Shown piece after piece: positions 41,872-49,819 of a stretch of DNA of 64,000 nucleotides (the stretch's first letter is position 1; each line of letters starts with the position of its first letter). The notes beneath the pieces are model-generated. The model searched no databases, was not told the DNA's origin, and saw nothing but the letters and a program-made list of their open reading frames with translations. The stretch lies in NCBI GenBank assembly GCA_965183835.1, contig CBCYME010000012.1, forward strand, positions 62,001 through 126,000, in the 5' to 3' direction. The position numbers and the translations under genes are program-made. Origin of the DNA: OMPR01 sp965183835 (GTDB taxonomy: Bacteria; Pseudomonadota; Alphaproteobacteria; Rhodobacterales; Rhodobacteraceae).

Positions 41872-43107
41872 TCAACCCGCCAGTTCGGCGCGATTCAGCG
41901 CACAATGAGACCACAAAGCGTCCATTGCATTGATCAGCTTGTTCATCTCGCCGGGGCCATGAACAGGCGACGGGGTAAAGCGCAAGCGCTCAGTCCCACG
42001 CGGAACCGTTGGGAAATTGATCGGCTGCGCGTAGATTCCGTATTCCTCAAGCAGCATATCGCTCAGCTTTTTGGTGTGCACCGGATTGCCCACCATCACC
42101 GGCACAATATGGCTGCCGTGGTCGATCAATGGCAGGCCCATCCCCTTCAAACGCATCTTCAGCACTTTGGCTTGCGCCTGATGCTGTTCGCGCAATTCAG
42201 GGTGCCGCTTTAGATAAGCAACAGAGGCAGCAGCCCCGGCAGCAACCGAGGGCGGAAGCGACGTCGTAAAGATGAATCCCGGCGCATAAGATCTTATGGC
42301 GTCGCACATTTTATCCGACGCGGCTATGTAGCCACCCATCACGCCAAAGGCCTTGGCCAGCGTTCCGTTGATGATGTCCAAACGGTGCATCAAACGATCC
42401 CGTTCCGCGACACCTGCACCGCGTGGGCCATACATGCCAACGGCGTGGACCTCATCAATATAGGTCAGCGCGCCAAATTCGTCGGCCAAGTCGCAGATCT
42501 CTTCGATCGGGCCAAAATCGCCATCCATCGAATAGATCGATTCAAAGGCAATCAATTTTGGTGTGGCCGGATCGTCAGCCTCTAGCAGCTCACGCAGGTG
42601 GGCCACGTCATTGTGTCGAAACACACGCTTCTGTCCGCCATTGCGGCGCACCCCTTCGATCATCGACGCGTGGTTCAACGCATCCGAATAGATGATCAAT
42701 CCGGGAAAAAGTTTAGGCAAAGTGCTCAGAGTCGCGTCATTAGCGATATAGGCCGAGGTAAACAGCAGCGCTGATTCCTTGCCATGCAGGTCCGCCAGTT
42801 CCGCCTCAAGCCGCTTGTGATAAACCGTGGTGCCCGAAATGTTGCGTGTTCCACCTGACCCTGCACCAGCAGAATCCACCGCCTCGTGCATCGCTTCCAA
42901 CACAACGGGGTGTTGCCCCATGCCCAGATAATCGTTGCCACACCAAACAGTTATGTCCTGCTCAGAGCCGTCCGGCTTGGTCCAGACCGCGTGCGGGAAA
43001 TGACCCTTACGGCGTTCAATGTTGATAAAGGTCCGGTAACGGCCTTCGTCATGAAGCTTTTGAATGGCTGCATCGAGTTGCGAGGTATAGTCCACCGGGC
43101 TCTCCAT
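41872..43107 (-). CDS. hemA: 5-aminolevulinate synthase
   Basis: A 411-residue PLP enzyme that condenses glycine and succinyl-CoA to ALA, the C4 (Shemin) route used by Alphaproteobacteria. Conserved blocks are GRYRTFINIERRKGHFP, WCGNDYLGMGQHP, GSGGTRNISGTT, DEVHAVGMYGPRGAG and the PLP Lys in NGTLAKAFGVMGGYI. Length is normal. The upstream region contains a perfect FNR-type box centred about 123 bases before the start codon, so oxygen-responsive control by FnrL, as known for Rhodobacter hemA, is likely. It faces the M20 peptidase gene. Confidence 0.97.
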   Translation of the reverse strand: MESPVDYTSQLDAAIQKLHDEGRYRTFINIERRKGHFPHAVWTKPDGSEQDITVWCGNDYLGMGQHPVVLEAMHEAVDSAGAGSGGTRNISGTTVYHKRLEAELADLHGKESALLFTSAYIANDATLSTLPKLFPGLIIYSDALNHASMIEGVRRNGGQKRVFRHNDVAHLRELLEADDPATPKLIAFESIYSMDGDFGPIEEICDLADEFGALTYIDEVHAVGMYGPRGAGVAERDRLMHRLDIINGTLAKAFGVMGGYIAASDKMCDAIRSYAPGFIFTTSLPPSVAAGAAASVAYLKRHPELREQHQAQAKVLKMRLKGMGLPLIDHGSHIVPVMVGNPVHTKKLSDMLLEEYGIYAQPINFPTVPRGTERLRFTPSPVHGPGEMNKLINAMDALWSHCALNRAELAG

Positions 43108-43223
43108 TGATCATCCGGAACAGTGCCGGTCTTGCGTGGCGCGCGCCACATTCATAGTTGTGAATGAATATATCTCGCGCATCTTTCAATCAACTGCCTA
43201 CAGTCGGGCCTGATGTCGCAGCT

Positions 43224-43237
43224 TTGATCTGCATCAA
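43224..43237. promoter_or_regulatory. FNR/FnrL-type box upstream of hemA
   Basis: TTGAT-CTGC-ATCAA is a perfect match to the FNR consensus TTGAT-N4-ATCAA, and the dyad extends one more base each side (TTTGATctgcATCAAA). It lies between divergent hemA (start 43107) and the M20 peptidase gene (start 43414). The 306-base gap around it shows no gene. Confidence 0.8.
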
Positions 43238-43413
43238 ATATACACCGACATCAGCCTTCACAAGAGAATCTGCGCCACATCACGTCGTGAAAACGGCGTT
43301 TTTTTCCTCACCTGACGTACATTCGTTTCATATCGGAGACAATCAGCGCCTCTGGACAGTGCGGCGCGCGCTGGTAGGGTCGCCCAAAGTTCCCAAGACC
43401 AAAGGATCAAACC

Positions 43414-44793
43414 ATGTCACTCGATGACGTTCTTGCCCGCATTGACGCGGACATGCCTGCTGCCACAGATCGGCTGCTCGACCTGCTGCGCATCCGCTCC
43501 ATTTCCACCGACCCCGCGTTCAAAGACGATTGCGACAAAGCCGCCGATTGGCTGGTCGAAGACCTGCAAAGCCTTGGCATCATGACCGAAAAGCGCGTGA
43601 CACCGGGCCACCCGATGGTCGTTGGCCACATTGATGGCCCCGGCCCCCATCTGCTGTTCTATGGACACTACGACGTTCAACCCGTTGATCCGCTGGATCT
43701 GTGGGATCGTGACCCGTTTGATCCCGCAATCGAAGACACCGCCAAAGGCAAAGTCATTCGTGGTCGCGGGTCCTCGGACGACAAAGGCCAATTGATGACC
43801 TTTATCGAGGCGTGCCGGGCGTGGAAATCGGTTCATGGCGCCCTGCCCTGCAAATTGACCTTCTTTCTGGAAGGAGAAGAAGAATCAGGCTCCCCATCCC
43901 TGGTCCCTTTCATGGAAGAAAACCGGGAAGAGCTGAAAAGCGATATCGCGTTGATCTGCGACACCGGCATGTTCGAAAGCAAAGTGCCCGCTATCACCAC
44001 CATGCTGCGCGGCCTTCTGGGCGAAGATTTCACCATCACCGGCCCGACCCGCGACCTGCATTCCGGCATGTACGGTGGTATTGGTATGAACCCCATCCGG
44101 ATTCTAAGCAAAATTCTTGCGGGCCTGCATGACGAAACGGGCCACATCACATTGCCTGGCTTCTACGATGGCGTGACAGAACTCTCTGATGAAATGCGTG
44201 CGCAATGGCAGGGCCTGAACTTTGACCACTCCGCCTTTCTAGAAGATGTCGGCCTCAAAGCCCCCGCCGGAGAGCAGGATCGCACACCACTAGAACAAAT
44301 CTGGTCGCGTCCGACCTGTGACGTCAATGGAATCTGGGGCGGCTATACTGGCGATGGGTTCAAAACGGTCCTGCCCAGCCAAGCCAGCGCCAAGGTGTCG
44401 TTCCGCCTTGTCGGGGATCAAGATCCCGAAGCAATCCGTGCCAACTTCCGCACCTATCTCGAAGCCAACCTGCCCGAAGGGTTCACTGTCGATTATCGCA
44501 CCGACAAAGCCTCGGGTGCGTCCCGGATGTCTGTCGAAGACCCCGCCTTTGAAAAGGCCCGCGTCGCCCTCAGCGACGAATGGGGCATCCCAGCCGCTTA
44601 TGTCGGTTGCGGCGGGTCGATTCCAATCGCAGGTTACTTCAAAGAGATCATAGGCACCGACGCCATGCTTGTGGGCTTTGGCAAGGATGATGACCAGATC
44701 CACTCGCCCAACGAAAAATACGATCTGGAGAGCTTCCACAAAGGCACACGGTCGTGGGCGCGAATTCTCGATGCGCTAAGCCCTGCGTCCTAA
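43414..44793 (+). CDS. M20 family dipeptidase/carboxypeptidase
   Basis: A 459-residue zinc peptidase of the M20 family. Metal and catalytic motifs are YGHYDVQPVDPLDLWDRDPF, GRGSSDDKGQLMTFIEA, FLEGEEESGSPSL with the general-base Glu, and a C-terminal His position in DDQIHSPNEKYDLESF. A lid/dimerisation domain occupies about residues 190-350. It acts in the cytoplasm and releases amino acids from small peptides. A short GC-rich palindrome follows its stop. Confidence 0.93.
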   Translation: MSLDDVLARIDADMPAATDRLLDLLRIRSISTDPAFKDDCDKAADWLVEDLQSLGIMTEKRVTPGHPMVVGHIDGPGPHLLFYGHYDVQPVDPLDLWDRDPFDPAIEDTAKGKVIRGRGSSDDKGQLMTFIEACRAWKSVHGALPCKLTFFLEGEEESGSPSLVPFMEENREELKSDIALICDTGMFESKVPAITTMLRGLLGEDFTITGPTRDLHSGMYGGIGMNPIRILSKILAGLHDETGHITLPGFYDGVTELSDEMRAQWQGLNFDHSAFLEDVGLKAPAGEQDRTPLEQIWSRPTCDVNGIWGGYTGDGFKTVLPSQASAKVSFRLVGDQDPEAIRANFRTYLEANLPEGFTVDYRTDKASGASRMSVEDPAFEKARVALSDEWGIPAAYVGCGGSIPIAGYFKEIIGTDAMLVGFGKDDDQIHSPNEKYDLESFHKGTRSWARILDALSPAS

Positions 44794-44816
44794 AACAATG
44801 TCGGGGTGGACCGCGC

Positions 44817-45698
44817 TTAAGCGCGATCTGCCCCGGCAAACCGTTCCGGCAGAACATACAGCTCGTCGTAATCCGGGCGCTGGAAATGCCACAACCCGTC
44901 TTTGCGCGGTTTCCAAGTTTTATGCATGCGACTGCGCACATGGTCCAAGTCAAATTTGGGCGCGATTGGACGCTGATCGAAAGCCGCAAACGTGCTGTTG
45001 TCGTCGCGCCCTTCGGCAAACCACTTGGGGTTGGTGCGCACCTGACCGTCGCCTACGCTTTTCTGCTCTTCTACAAACGCATTGCGCCTGTTCGCGGTGT
45101 CTACGAACAGATCGTAATCACAGTACTTCATATGAAAGAGATACAGAAAGTCGGGCATATTCAGCTTGTCGTATTCTGCGTAATGCCCACCCCGCCCCAA
45201 TTTCGCAGGGCGCGACACGATACAGGGCTTTGCGTAATGCAGCGCCACCTGAACGTGCCTGCGTGGCCCCAGGATGCCGTCTTCGATGCTGTCTGGCTCT
45301 TTGTCGCGCAAATGCACGATCTCTAGCCCCATGGCCGTGTAAACCGTCCGCCCCGGTGCCTCATCCAACCAGGTGCGCAAGTTCATGCCCGAGTCCGGGT
45401 CCACCACGACAAATTCATCAACATCACAGACCAGAACATGACGATACCACTGTCGCAACGCATTCTTGAGGTGGTTCTTGGTCCGCCAGTGCAGCATCGT
45501 GAACTTGCTGGTCTCAATCGCAGGAACAGGAAAGATATTGCACCCTTCCGCGATTTCCCGCACCTGCGGTTCATCCCCATGACTGATGATGTACAGGTTT
45601 TTGCGCCCGAACAATCCGCCATAATATTGTACAAATCGGCGCAACAGAAATGCATCATCCCGAACAATCGTCAGAATCGCCGTATTCGCTTCATCCAT
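44817..45698 (-). CDS. Glycosyltransferase family 2-like protein
   Basis: A 293-residue protein of the Glyco_tranf_2_4 type. It begins AILTIVRDDAFLLRRFVQYY, has a DxD-type metal motif in VLVCDVDEFVVVD, and HMKYCDYDLF in the second half. Such enzymes transfer sugars to surface polymers or proteins; donor and acceptor are unknown. No other surface polysaccharide genes are adjacent. The C-terminal end overlaps the short palindrome CGCGCTTAAGCGCG (44812-44825). Confidence 0.8.
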   Translation of the reverse strand: MDEANTAILTIVRDDAFLLRRFVQYYGGLFGRKNLYIISHGDEPQVREIAEGCNIFPVPAIETSKFTMLHWRTKNHLKNALRQWYRHVLVCDVDEFVVVDPDSGMNLRTWLDEAPGRTVYTAMGLEIVHLRDKEPDSIEDGILGPRRHVQVALHYAKPCIVSRPAKLGRGGHYAEYDKLNMPDFLYLFHMKYCDYDLFVDTANRRNAFVEEQKSVGDGQVRTNPKWFAEGRDDNSTFAAFDQRPIAPKFDLDHVRSRMHKTWKPRKDGLWHFQRPDYDELYVLPERFAGADRA

Positions 45699-45818
45699 GC
45701 CCAGATGCTCCTGCTCTCGTTTTCTTTCAGATAGCGGGGTTCAGCAGACAACAGCAAGACCAAGCCTGAAACTTAGGCCCGAAACTTGTCACTCAGCGTT
45801 TTTTGGGGAACAGAAAAA

Positions 45819-45895
45819 TGGCGCGGTTGACGGGGCTCGAACCCGCGACCTCCGGCGTGACAGGCCGGCACTCTAACCAGCTGAGCTACAACCGC
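45819..45895 (-). tRNA. tRNA-Asp (GTC)
   Basis: A 77-base tRNA read on the minus strand, with acceptor stem GCGGTTG/CAACCGC, D-arm GCTCAGCTGGTTAGAG, anticodon loop CTGTCAC with anticodon GTC, T-arm with GGTTCGAGC and an encoded 3' CCA. It is one of two copies 74 bases apart. Confidence 0.95.
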
Positions 45896-45969
45896 GCATT
45901 TTCCAGTGACACCTAAGTGTCGGCACCCTATCCGGGTCAGATCCCTAACCCCGGGACAGGGAAACAACG

Positions 45970-46046
45970 TGGCGCGGTTGACGGGGCTCGAACCCGCGAC
46001 CCCCGGCGTGACAGGCCGGTACTCTAACCATCTGAGCTACAACCGC
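45970..46046 (-). tRNA. tRNA-Asp (GTC), second copy
   Basis: A 77-base tRNA on the minus strand with the same acceptor stem, GTC anticodon and encoded CCA. It differs from the neighbouring copy at a few positions in the D-loop, anticodon stem and variable region. It is upstream in transcription order, so both may derive from one transcript. Confidence 0.95.
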
Positions 46047-46502
46047 CCGCTGTTTCGTTCAGCGTGTCTTGCTGACCGTTGGGGTGTACTATTTCCACTC
46101 CGCGGCATCGTCAAGCGGCCATTCACACTTTTTTCCAAACAATCGCAAAAACTTGTGGATAGCTTTCCTCAAGCCGTCCGCCCCTGACTCCCCAAAAAAC
46201 CACAAAATAAACTAAAAACAATAGCTTACAAGAATACTGGCACCGCAAAATCAGACAGAACCCGCAGATCCAACTTATTTCTTAGGCAAATCAAACTTCC
46301 TGTTCCCCCTCCAGGTCCAGCTGTTTTCGGACCGTCAGCCCCAAGCGCCCGCCGGGTCGCGGCAGACCTTGCACACGCTCGGACGATACACGCACCTTCA
46401 TATCCATAAGAACGCGCCCGGCACCTGCTGCCTTTGAACAAAAAAGGCGCGCAAGGTTCCCCTTACACGCCCTTTCATTGAAAAAGTCAGTGGCTTTTGC
46501 TG
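46047..46502. other. AT-rich intergenic stretch
   Basis: 456 bases with no strongly supported gene. It should contain the tRNA-Asp promoter near its left end. An A-rich block (46195-46225) and a small possible reading frame (46291-46407, minus) are the only other features. Near 46440-46475 an interrupted dyad AAAGGCG/CGCCCTTT may act as a weak terminator for the exported hypothetical protein gene that ends at 46503. Confidence 0.5.
46291..46407 (-). CDS. Possible small protein (38 residues)
   Basis: A minus-strand frame encodes 38 residues beginning MDMKVRVSSERVQGLPRP and ending LEGEQEV. Composition (balanced charge, few rare residues) looks protein-like, unlike the overlapping 71-codon frame. 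There is only a weak ribosome site and I recognise no family. Treat as a candidate only. Confidence 0.25.
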   Translation of the reverse strand: MDMKVRVSSERVQGLPRPGGRLGLTVRKQLDLEGEQEV

Positions 46503-47030
46503 TTACATCTGCTCAGCGTTGCACTTCCGGCCCATTTCCATCGCCTTATAGGTCCCGGTCAAGTCTACAACAAATGCAGCCTCGGTTTCGGGGAAAACAA
46601 TCATAGTATATTTTTTGGCCAGATCACTAATAAAGGCTGGGTTATTCGCCAAGATGTAACCCCCGGAATACCCTTTAGTGATATTGCCTTTCATACCAGT
46701 CGCTTTCGAAGAATAGACGTTACCATCAATGCTGATAATAACTTCTTCCTTCTGGCCTTTTCTAACGCCAGCTTCGTTTTTGGAAAACACGCCCAGGTAT
46801 CCTACCGAATGATCTGCGGTCAAACCCATTTGGACAACGTTCGCTGCTGCATCCACGTTCTCAATCAAACAAGATTTACGTTCGATATCTACATAAACAG
46901 TCCAGCCTTCAACTTCACCGTATTTCGTGAACCCATCGCTTCCTGGGGCAATCACATCTTCTGCCATTGCACCCGTTGCCAATCCAACAGCAATCGCAGA
47001 AACAGACAGCGCAGTTTTAAATTTAGTCAT
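46503..47030 (-). CDS. Exported hypothetical protein
   Basis: A 175-residue protein with a clear signal peptide (MTKFKTALSVSAIAVGLATG, cleavage near AMA-ED), so probably periplasmic. The mature part is beta-rich with two Cys (KSCLIENV and a C-terminal GRKCNAEQM) that could form a disulfide, and a FVVDLTGTYKAMEMG C-terminal motif. The pattern recalls small alphaproteobacterial periplasmic proteins of the IalB type, but I cannot assign a family. The start at 47030 has GGGAG upstream. Single-gene transcription is likely. Confidence 0.75.
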   Translation of the reverse strand: MTKFKTALSVSAIAVGLATGAMAEDVIAPGSDGFTKYGEVEGWTVYVDIERKSCLIENVDAAANVVQMGLTADHSVGYLGVFSKNEAGVRKGQKEEVIISIDGNVYSSKATGMKGNITKGYSGGYILANNPAFISDLAKKYTMIVFPETEAAFVVDLTGTYKAMEMGRKCNAEQM

Positions 47031-47188
47031 CAGATAACTCCCTCTAAGTAGAACAAACAATTCTACATTATCCTATTACTTGATTCCATGCGAGGTCGAG
47101 TTCGCACTCATTCGAATATGTTTCCTTTTCTCTCGATTTCCGCCTAAAGTTATTGTCCGCACATAATTTGAGCGATAATCAGCCGATA

Positions 47189-48169
47189 TCATTCACCAAT
47201 TGCCTCAAAAATGTGCACCGCCTCTTTCCCAGCTTGCCCCATTTGCCCCTCAATTTGCCCTCTCAAGGAAGACCGGACGTATTTAGCGATAGCCGCTGGC
47301 AAGGACGCAAATTCCTGATCTCGTGCGACAACTGTAATCGTTCGTGACATTGCCGCGCCCGGCAACGGGCGCACATTCAATGGCATTCGTTCCACCAGAC
47401 CGTCTATCAATAAGGTTGGCGTCAAAATGGTGAATCCCATCCCATCCGCGACGCAGGCTGTCACCATGCTACTTCGATCTGCCTGAATCACGCGGGGGGG
47501 CTGTACGCGCAGACGCCGCAAATGTTGGGAGATCCGACGCCCCACATCCGTTGTATCGCCAAACCGAACCAATGGCAGTTGTTGAACCACCTCTTCCAGA
47601 CTGCGAACCGACCCTCGAAACCCAGCAGGCAGCACCAAAAGAAACGACTCAGTAAACACCGGATGCCGCTCTAACCCGTCTAGGTCATAGAGTGGATTGC
47701 TGGTGACAACGATATCCGCCTGCTTGGTACGAATAAGCGCCTCGTGGTCCCCACTTTGCCCCGCATGCAGAATCATATCCTGCACGCCAAAATCATTCTT
47801 CGCCAAGCGAACCAAACCCGGTGAAACCGTGGTGGCAATCGACGCTTGCAACCCAAGGCGCAGACGCGTGATTGGGTGGGGTCCTTGGTGGCGCATATCG
47901 CTGCTCAACGTGCCTACAGCGGTCAGGATTTGGGTGGCATGACGGTGCATCAACACCCCCGCCTGTGTTGGGCGCACAGGGCGCACACCCCGATCCAGCA
48001 GCTTTACATCATAGGTTTTTTCCAACCCTGCAATATGCTGCGATGCAGCGGATTGCGTCATACCAACCAGCCGTGCAGCGGCCGTCACCTGACCGGTTTC
48101 TACAACAGCAACAAAGACTTCCATGGCCTTTATCAAGTTCGAGTTCATCACGCCGCGCTGTTCCATCAT
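47189..48169 (-). CDS. LysR-family regulator of the amine operon
   Basis: A 326-residue LysR regulator with an N-terminal winged HTH (MEVFVAVVETGQVTAAARLV, MTQSAASQHIAGLEKTY) and a periplasmic-binding-like effector domain. The start is uncertain: ATGs at 48169, 48166 and 48148 are all possible, and the first two have GGGG close by. It is divergent from the MttB-family gene with about 105 bases between, the usual layout for a LysR protein controlling its neighbour operon and itself. The co-inducer is presumably the methylated amine or a product. Confidence 0.9.
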   Translation of the reverse strand: MMEQRGVMNSNLIKAMEVFVAVVETGQVTAAARLVGMTQSAASQHIAGLEKTYDVKLLDRGVRPVRPTQAGVLMHRHATQILTAVGTLSSDMRHQGPHPITRLRLGLQASIATTVSPGLVRLAKNDFGVQDMILHAGQSGDHEALIRTKQADIVVTSNPLYDLDGLERHPVFTESFLLVLPAGFRGSVRSLEEVVQQLPLVRFGDTTDVGRRISQHLRRLRVQPPRVIQADRSSMVTACVADGMGFTILTPTLLIDGLVERMPLNVRPLPGAAMSRTITVVARDQEFASLPAAIAKYVRSSLRGQIEGQMGQAGKEAVHIFEAIGE

Positions 48170-48274
48170 CACCCCATCAGACTTGCCAGCATTAGAAATC
48201 CTAATACTCGCAACTGTCAATTGATCGATCAGCCTTCCCTCTGCACATTGCATTTCACCACAAGGAGGCTGGTT

Positions 48275-49819
48275 ATGACCGAACCCCAACCCAAACGGCG
48301 GCGCAAGAAATCAGGCGGACGCGGTGCCCCGCGCCCCGGCGCCGATCAGCCTCGCGCGCCTTTCATCCTGCGCAAACTGGGCACCTTCAATATTCTGGGC
48401 GAAGAGGGCCTAAGCCTGATCGAAGAAAACGCCGATAAGATCCTTGCTGAAACAGGCATGGATTTCGTCGATGATCCCGAGATACTAGAGATCTTTGCCA
48501 ACGCAGGCTGCGATGTTCAGGGCAGCCGCGTGCGCTTTACCCCCGGGTTTTGCCGCAAGACCATTCAGGCCACTGCCCCCAGACAATTCACCCAACATGC
48601 CCGCAACCCGGCCAATTCGGTGCAACTGGGCGGTGATGCGACCGTGCTCTGCCCATCCTGGGGGCCGCCCTTTGTGCATGATCTGGATCGCGGCCGCCGC
48701 TATGCCACCTTTGAGGACTTTGAAACACTGGTGAAACTGCACCACACAATCCCCTGGCTGCACCATTCGGGCGGCGTGGTGTGCGAACCCGTGGACCTGC
48801 CGGCGAACAAGCGCCATCTGGATATGCTGTATTCCCACATCCGATACTCAGACCGCCCCTTTATGGGTGCCTTTATCGGAGCGGAGCGCGCAGGGCACGC
48901 GCTGGACATGGCCCGGATCGTCTTTGGGGCCGAGTATGTCGCCGAAAACCCGGTACTCTATTGCGTGTCAAACACCAATGCACCCTTGGTGATGGATTCG
49001 CATATGTCGGGCGCTTTGAAAACATACGCCCGCGCAGGCCAGCCCGTGGCCACCGCCCCTTGGGTGCTGGCCGGTGCCATGAGCCCCTGCACCGTTGCGG
49101 GCACCATGGCACAGGTTCTGGCTGAGGCTTTGGCCTGCCTGACACTGGCACAACTGGTCAAACCCGGCGCACCGGTGTTGATGGGCTCTTTTGCCTCGAC
49201 CATGTCAATGCAATCCGGTGCCCCAACCTTTGGAACGCCCGAAGCAGGGCAAATGGTGCTTGCCGCCGGTCAGTTGGCGCGACGGTTGGGCGTGCCGCTG
49301 CACACTGTCGGCACATTAAGTGCGTCGAAAATCCCCGATGCCCAAAGCCAGCAAGAGGCCACATGGGGCCTGATGATGTCGATGTTTGCCGGGGCCAACC
49401 TGATCAACCACGCCACGGGCTGGTTAGAAGGGGGACTGGTGACCAGTTACGAGAAAACAATGATCGATGCGGATTTATGCGGAAAGATGGCGCGTTTCTT
49501 TGACGGCATCGACCTGAGTGAAAATGCACAAGCCATGTCCGCCATTGCCGCCACCGGACCGGGCGCACATTTCCTAGGGTCCGAACATACCCAAGCCAAC
49601 TTTATGTCCGCCCTGTTCCGCCCAGAAACGCCGGACAACAACGCCTATGAACATTGGGAAGCGGCGGGATCGCTGGATACAGCCCAACGCGCCAATGCGC
49701 TGTGGAAGTCCCATCTAGACTCTTACGAGGATCCCGGTCTGGACCCGGCCATTGATGAAGAATTGCAAGCCTATGTCGCCAAACGCAAAGCGGAAACGCC
49801 AGACATGGATTACTTCTGA
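48275..49819 (+). CDS. MttB-family methyltransferase without pyrrolysine
   Basis: A 514-residue protein of the trimethylamine methyltransferase (MttB) superfamily. It has the basic N-terminal tail common in rhodobacterial members (PKRRRKKSGGRGAPRPGAD) and then the TIM-barrel (FNILGEEGLSLIEENADKIL, ATAPWVLAGAMSPCTVAGTM, QSQQEATWGLMMSMFAGANL). The archaeal enzyme needs an in-frame amber for pyrrolysine; this frame has none, so it belongs with the non-Pyl quaternary-amine demethylases. AAGGAGG precedes the start. It overlaps the next gene (TGATG). No corrinoid protein or RamA activase is in the operon, so the methyl acceptor is open. Confidence 0.9.
   Translation: MTEPQPKRRRKKSGGRGAPRPGADQPRAPFILRKLGTFNILGEEGLSLIEENADKILAETGMDFVDDPEILEIFANAGCDVQGSRVRFTPGFCRKTIQATAPRQFTQHARNPANSVQLGGDATVLCPSWGPPFVHDLDRGRRYATFEDFETLVKLHHTIPWLHHSGGVVCEPVDLPANKRHLDMLYSHIRYSDRPFMGAFIGAERAGHALDMARIVFGAEYVAENPVLYCVSNTNAPLVMDSHMSGALKTYARAGQPVATAPWVLAGAMSPCTVAGTMAQVLAEALACLTLAQLVKPGAPVLMGSFASTMSMQSGAPTFGTPEAGQMVLAAGQLARRLGVPLHTVGTLSASKIPDAQSQQEATWGLMMSMFAGANLINHATGWLEGGLVTSYEKTMIDADLCGKMARFFDGIDLSENAQAMSAIAATGPGAHFLGSEHTQANFMSALFRPETPDNNAYEHWEAAGSLDTAQRANALWKSHLDSYEDPGLDPAIDEELQAYVAKRKAETPDMDYF

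Noticed and set aside
46226..46441. 71-codon minus frame upstream of the tRNAs
   Set aside because: Arg/Gly/Ala-rich without domain or ribosome site; the overlapping 38-codon frame looks more plausible.
48275..49819. Pyrrolysine (in-frame amber) in the MttB-family gene
   Set aside because: The frame contains no internal TAG; it is a non-pyrrolysine homologue.
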